In this document: positions 6,655 to 9,624 of the stretch, piece by piece
Layout of the letters: every line of letters begins with the position of its first letter
Position numbering within the stretch: position 1 is the first letter of the stretch
NCBI GenBank assembly: GCA_002424635.1
Contig: DIKT01000075.1
Location: forward strand, 1-9,624
DNA from: Desulfobulbaceae bacterium UBA5611
Lineage (GTDB): Bacteria > Desulfobacterota > Desulfobulbia > Desulfobulbales > Desulfocapsaceae
Length of the DNA stretch: 9,624 nucleotides
Direction: 5' to 3'
The notes under the pieces: generated by a model
The model's input: the letters and a program-made list of their open reading frames with translations, nothing else
Told to the model about the DNA's origin: nothing
Databases searched by the model: none
Made by a program: the position numbers and the translations under genes

Positions 6655-7659
6655 CTATAAGGGTTTATTAGCATCCATGTGCAGGATCAGATCCAGCATC
6701 CGGTTGGAATAGCCCCACTCATTATCATACCAGCTCATCACTTTGACCGAAGTGCCGATCACCTTGGTGGACTGGGCATCAACGATGGAAGAATGGCTGT
6801 TTCCCTGAAAATCAATGGACACCAACGGCAGCTCGGTGTAGCCCAGATACCTGCTGGTCGCCTGCTTCAGGGCCTGATTGACCTCATCAATAGTGGTTTC
6901 CCTGTCGACCTCCATTACCACATCGACCAGAGAAACATTAGGAGTCGGCACCCGCACTGCCAGCCCGTCAAACTTGCCTTTGAGCGCCGGGATGACAAGC
7001 GCTACCGCGGCGGCAGCCCCGGTCTTGGTAGGGACCATGGACAGCCCGGCCGCCCGGGCCCGACGCAGATCAGAATGGGGAAAATCAAGCAGGCGCTGAT
7101 CACCGGTATAGGAATGGATTGTGGTCATCAGTCCTCTTTTAATCCCGAAGTTATTAAGAATGACCTGGGCAACCGGGGCCAGACAATTGGTGGTACAGGA
7201 GGCATTGGAGACCACATGGTGAACCAGCGGATCATACTCATCCTCATTTACCCCCATGACAAAGGTCTTGACTCCCCCCTTGGCCGGAGCGGACAGGACC
7301 ACTTTCCGGGCTCCGGCATCAATATGGGCCTTGAGGGAATCATTGTCACGGAAGATGCCGGTACATTCAGCCACATACTCAACACCCATTTTACCCCAGG
7401 GAATGTCAACCGGACTGCGATGGCTGGAGACCGCAATATGGCGGCCATCGACCTGAATGCCATTGCTGTCACTCTCCACCGTTTTTTCATAGATGCCCAT
7501 GATCGAATCATACTGGAGCAGATGAGCAAGAGTAGCGTTATCAGTTAAATCATTGATGGCCACCACCTCAATATCGGCAAAAGCCGGGTCTTTGCTGATC
7601 GCTCGGAAAATACTTCTGCCAATCCGACCAAAACCATTAATGCCAATTTTTACCGTCAT
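6655..7659 (-). CDS. gap: Glyceraldehyde-3-phosphate dehydrogenase, type I
   Basis: Catalyses the reversible, phosphate-dependent oxidation of glyceraldehyde 3-phosphate to 1,3-bisphosphoglycerate with NAD(P)+, in glycolysis and gluconeogenesis in the cytoplasm. The protein opens with the Rossmann motif KIGINGFGRIGRSIFRA (4-20). The VVAINDLTD segment (32-40), with acidic D37, favours NAD+. The active site is SNASCTTNCLAP (151-162) with nucleophile C155, and H182 in TTIHSYTGDQ is the catalytic base. The substrate-binding segments DLRRARAAGLSMVPTKTGAA and YDNEWGYSNR are intact. Its 334 residues are the usual family length. The frame is open upstream to another ATG at 7701, but that would add 14 residues in front of the Rossmann strand; the ATG at 7657-7659 sits 6 bases after a perfect AAGGAGG and is preferred. 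It follows glgA by 124 bases on the same strand, consistent with a carbohydrate cluster. Confidence 0.97.
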   Translation of the reverse strand: MTVKIGINGFGRIGRSIFRAISKDPAFADIEVVAINDLTDNATLAHLLQYDSIMGIYEKTVESDSNGIQVDGRHIAVSSHRSPVDIPWGKMGVEYVAECTGIFRDNDSLKAHIDAGARKVVLSAPAKGGVKTFVMGVNEDEYDPLVHHVVSNASCTTNCLAPVAQVILNNFGIKRGLMTTIHSYTGDQRLLDFPHSDLRRARAAGLSMVPTKTGAAAAVALVIPALKGKFDGLAVRVPTPNVSLVDVVMEVDRETTIDEVNQALKQATSRYLGYTELPLVSIDFQGNSHSSIVDAQSTKVIGTSVKVMSWYDNEWGYSNRMLDLILHMDANKPL

Positions 7660-7665
7660 ATCGAG

Positions 7666-7672
7666 CCTCCTT
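7666..7672 (-). promoter_or_regulatory. Shine-Dalgarno AAGGAGG of gap, which decides the start
   Basis: AAGGAGG on the minus strand stands 6 bases before the ATG at 7657-7659. It sets the start at MTVKIGING rather than at the ATG 42 bases upstream. Confidence 0.85.
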
Positions 7673-7706
7673 GCCTTACCTGGCAAATTATCAATGAACA
7701 ATTGAT
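7671..7706 (-). promoter_or_regulatory. Two small hairpins in the gap leader next to the ribosome binding site
   Basis: In the transcript, ATCAAT-TGTTC-ATTGAT (7690-7706) forms a 6-bp AU-rich stem, and TTGCC-AGGTAA-GGCAA (7671-7686) forms a 5-bp stem whose 3' arm runs into the AAGGAGG. Stacked hairpins touching the Shine-Dalgarno could modulate gap translation or mark a processed 5' end. Both are short enough to occur by chance. Confidence 0.3.
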
Positions 7707-7751
7707 GGCCGCGCCAATGCCAAAAACTGCGTGTATCCTCTTTGTGTCTTT

Positions 7752-7780
7752 ATCTTCAGCGTACCTTAACAGCTGGTCAA
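7752..7780 (-). promoter_or_regulatory. Weak candidate promoter for gap
   Basis: Just past the glgA stop, the minus strand has TTGACC (complement of 7775-7780, 5 of 6 to the -35 consensus) and, 17 bases later, GAAGAT (complement of 7752-7757, only 3 of 6 to the -10 consensus). The leader would be about 85-90 bases. The gap gene may equally depend on read-through from glgA, since no clear terminator lies between them. Confidence 0.22.
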
Positions 7781-7783
7781 TAC

Positions 7784-9466
7784 TTAGCCATTGAACTTTT
7801 GCGCCTCTTGATACAACTGCAGATACTGCCGCATAACAATATGCCAGGTATATTGTTTGTGTATTCGCTGGACGGCCTGCCGCTGCATCTCTCTGATTTT
7901 CCCGGGCTGGTCATTATAATAGGCCATGGCCCTCTGCATCGTCTCACTCAGGGCAGCCGCCGTATGCTGGGAATAAGCAAAGCCGGTTATGTCATCCTCT
8001 ACTTTCACCAGGCCGCCGACCAGATGGACAATCGGCAGATTGCCGAAGAGCTGGGCGATAAAATCAGTCAGACCACAGGGTTCATAGCGGGACGGGATGA
8101 GAAAAAAGTCGCCGGCGGCATAGACCCGGTTGGCCAGGGCTGTATTAAAACCTTTTAGCAGACAGACCCGGCCGCGATTTCCTTTCTGCTCAGCCAGACG
8201 TGCTAGTTCCAGTTCTTCATCCTGACCACCACTACCCAGGAGCAGAAACTGAAAGCCAGGCTGTTCTTTTAACAGACGCCGTAAAGCGGCCAGCAACACC
8301 CCGACGCCCTTCTGCTCATTGAGTCGGCCGATAAAAGTAAAAAGGGGCAGCTCAGGCCTGAAATCAAGGAAGCCAATGGGCATAATCCCGCCGATTAGAC
8401 AATCCCCGGCAAGCTCGCGCAGCAGGGTCTCCTTGCACAGCCGTTTGCCATCAAGTGCCCCGTCTGCTCCCGGGTTGAAGGGGGCATCAATGCCGCTTTT
8501 TCCGCGATCTGTCGGATCAAATTCCAGAGGATCGATGCCATTAGTCACTCCTTGCAGAATTATGCCGCGCTCAAGCAGAGTGTGGCCAAGCCAGTCGGTC
8601 AGCAGATCATCATTTGTTTCCCGCAGCTCCCGGGCATACTGCTCACTGACGGTATTGATCACGGCGAAACGGCCCGCCACCAGCAACGGATCGAAACAAT
8701 TGGCCAGACGATTGCCCATAATGATAGTCCAAGGCAAACCGGTTATGGCATGGGCAAAGGAGAGATCCGCCACTTCCTGATGATAGCCCCGGCCCGCATT
8801 GTGAATGGTCAACACGGTGCCGGTGGTGCGAAAAAAATGACGCCAGCCGTTGTTTTCATGAATCATGGCTGGCAGCACGGCGGTATGGCCGTCATGGCAG
8901 TGGATGATATCCGGACAGATCTTGAGCAGCAGCATAAGATCCAGCGCCCCTTTCTGGAGCAGGATATTCATGGCGAAATAATCGTTATGACCTTCACTGG
9001 CCCGATGGGCCGGATTTAGCAGTTCCTCAGCCTCAACATAGGCATATACAGCCGCTTTTTCGGCAAAACGTGCGGCCTCAAGAAGATAAATGGTCACCCG
9101 ATCAATTATGGCAACCCAGACCTGGACCGTTTCCCGCCGTTCGCTATGGGCATAATTGAGATCGACCTCATATTCAAGAGGTCGTTCAGGAAAAAGCGGA
9201 TCGGCAAGAAGCGTAAAGCCGAGTGCCACCGGATCCATAAAACCATAGCGGGGCATGACTACAGTCACTGTCCGCTCAGATGAGCCGGCCAGGGCTCTGG
9301 CCAACTGCTGGGTCACATCTTTGATCCCGCCGGCCCCGGCCAGATTGCCGTATTCACGGGTCAGCATCCAGATGGTAGATTCCTCTGGGGCAGGCAAGGG
9401 CGACGAGACTGCAACAGCGGCCTGCACAGCATCCGCCGGACGAGTGACTTTCTGTTTTTTAGCCAT
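7784..9466 (-). CDS. glgA: Glycogen/starch synthase, GT5-type glycosyltransferase
   Basis: Transfers glucose from a nucleotide sugar (ADP-glucose in most bacteria) to the non-reducing end of an alpha-1,4-glucan. The 560 residues form a GT-B fold. N-terminal domain: LTREYGNLAGAGGIKDV (35-51) in place of the KxGGL loop, IIHCHDGHTAVLPAMI (187-202), VLTIHNAGRGYH (218-229) and NTVSEQYARE (271-280). C-terminal domain: FIGRLNEQKG (378-387) with R381 and K386, and PSRYEPCGLTDFIAQLFGNLPIV (458-480) with E462, followed by GGLVKVED. The nucleotide-sugar and catalytic residues of the C-domain are present, but the lysine of KxGGL (K15 in E. coli GlgA) aligns with G44. The protein is longer than E. coli GlgA (477), partly from a ~30-residue Ala/Pro-rich N-terminal extension. 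The ATG at 9464-9466 is preferred; an in-frame TTG at 9487 would add 7 residues and overlap aroC. It starts 5 bases after the aroC stop, suggesting co-transcription. Confidence 0.88.
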   Translation of the reverse strand: MAKKQKVTRPADAVQAAVAVSSPLPAPEESTIWMLTREYGNLAGAGGIKDVTQQLARALAGSSERTVTVVMPRYGFMDPVALGFTLLADPLFPERPLEYEVDLNYAHSERRETVQVWVAIIDRVTIYLLEAARFAEKAAVYAYVEAEELLNPAHRASEGHNDYFAMNILLQKGALDLMLLLKICPDIIHCHDGHTAVLPAMIHENNGWRHFFRTTGTVLTIHNAGRGYHQEVADLSFAHAITGLPWTIIMGNRLANCFDPLLVAGRFAVINTVSEQYARELRETNDDLLTDWLGHTLLERGIILQGVTNGIDPLEFDPTDRGKSGIDAPFNPGADGALDGKRLCKETLLRELAGDCLIGGIMPIGFLDFRPELPLFTFIGRLNEQKGVGVLLAALRRLLKEQPGFQFLLLGSGGQDEELELARLAEQKGNRGRVCLLKGFNTALANRVYAAGDFFLIPSRYEPCGLTDFIAQLFGNLPIVHLVGGLVKVEDDITGFAYSQHTAAALSETMQRAMAYYNDQPGKIREMQRQAVQRIHKQYTWHIVMRQYLQLYQEAQKFNG

Positions 9467-9471
9467 AGACC

Positions 9472-9624
9472 TTATCTCTCCCGGCAATCAACGGCCATCT
9501 GCCGCAGTAGATGATCGGCCAGCGTAAGACGGACCATGGCCTCGCATACCGGAATAATCCTGGGGATAGCAGAGATATCATGACGGCCTCCAACCTTGAT
9601 CGTTACCGGCTCATTGGCCAGATT
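9472..9624 (-). CDS. aroC: Chorismate synthase, C-terminal fragment (cut by window edge)
   Basis: The last 50 codons and TAA stop of a gene running into the window from the right. The translation contains KVGGRHDISAIPRIIP and VCEAMVRLTLADHLLRQMA, which match the C-terminal end of chorismate synthase (GRHDP..VPRAVPI.EAM...LADHLLRQ in well-known members). The enzyme converts 5-enolpyruvylshikimate 3-phosphate to chorismate using reduced FMN, the last common step of aromatic amino-acid synthesis; the conserved Arg and Asp of GRHD belong to the active-site region. The window holds only about one seventh of the usual ~350-390 residues. The stop lies 5 bases from the glgA ATG, and the probable glgA ribosome binding site (GGGAGAGATAAGG) spans the end of aroC. 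Confidence 0.87.
   Translation of the reverse strand, partial: NLANEPVTIKVGGRHDISAIPRIIPVCEAMVRLTLADHLLRQMAVDCRER

Noticed and set aside
2660..6712. Several plus-strand open frames of 140-300 codons opposite the dikinase-like gene
   Set aside because: They are fragments in the mirror frame of a continuous 1430-codon gene with recognisable PPDK motifs; none shows family resemblance.
7660..7701. Upstream ATG of gap giving a 14-residue N-terminal extension
   Set aside because: The extension precedes the Rossmann strand that normally begins GAPDH, and a perfect AAGGAGG is placed for the ATG at 7657-7659.
9467..9487. TTG start of glgA seven codons upstream
   Set aside because: It would overlap the end of aroC and use a rarer start codon; the ATG at 9464-9466 has purine-rich GGGAGAG and AAGG sequences in front of it.

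Overview
All six protein genes in this window lie on the minus strand, so transcription runs from high to low coordinates. In transcription order they are: the end of aroC (chorismate synthase), glgA-type glycogen/starch synthase, gap (glyceraldehyde-3-phosphate dehydrogenase), a 1430-residue protein ending in the ATP-grasp and phospho-histidine domains of pyruvate phosphate dikinase, and a two-gene iron-sulfur/flavin pair of the HydB-HydG / AsrA-AsrB type (sulfhydrogenase or anaerobic sulfite reductase electron-transfer subunits). No rRNA, tRNA, CRISPR array or complete insertion sequence is visible, and no gene-free stretch exceeds about 205 bases.

The organism is probably an anaerobic bacterium. 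The HydB/HydG-type pair is common in sulfate-reducing Desulfobacterota and other strict anaerobes, and the style of GlgA and of the dikinase-like protein fits a Desulfobulbales-like lineage. The lineage is an inference from protein resemblance, not a database result.

Layout. aroC and glgA are separated by only 5 bases, so they are probably co-transcribed and perhaps translationally coupled. glgA and gap are 124 bases apart; the gap leader carries two small hairpins next to a strong Shine-Dalgarno sequence. gap and the dikinase-like gene are 97 bases apart, with a candidate promoter in an AT-rich tract. The dikinase-like gene and the HydB-type gene are 113 bases apart, with a candidate promoter overlapped by a 10-bp palindrome. 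The two redox genes are separated by 202 bases, most of which is a 154-bp non-coding mobile element (938-1091). It has GTAAC-type terminal inverted repeats and a perfect 8-bp target duplication (AAATCACC), the signature of an IS66-family miniature element.

Functionally, glgA (storage glucan synthesis), gap (lower glycolysis/gluconeogenesis) and the dikinase-like protein suggest a carbohydrate-storage and central-carbon cluster, followed by a module that moves electrons between NAD(P)H and iron-sulfur carriers. The most unusual gene is the dikinase-like protein: it keeps the phosphate-donating half of PPDK, including the phospho-accepting histidine, lacks the C-terminal PEP/pyruvate barrel, and carries about 930 residues of unrecognised, largely helical sequence in front. 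Its phosphoryl acceptor is unknown.
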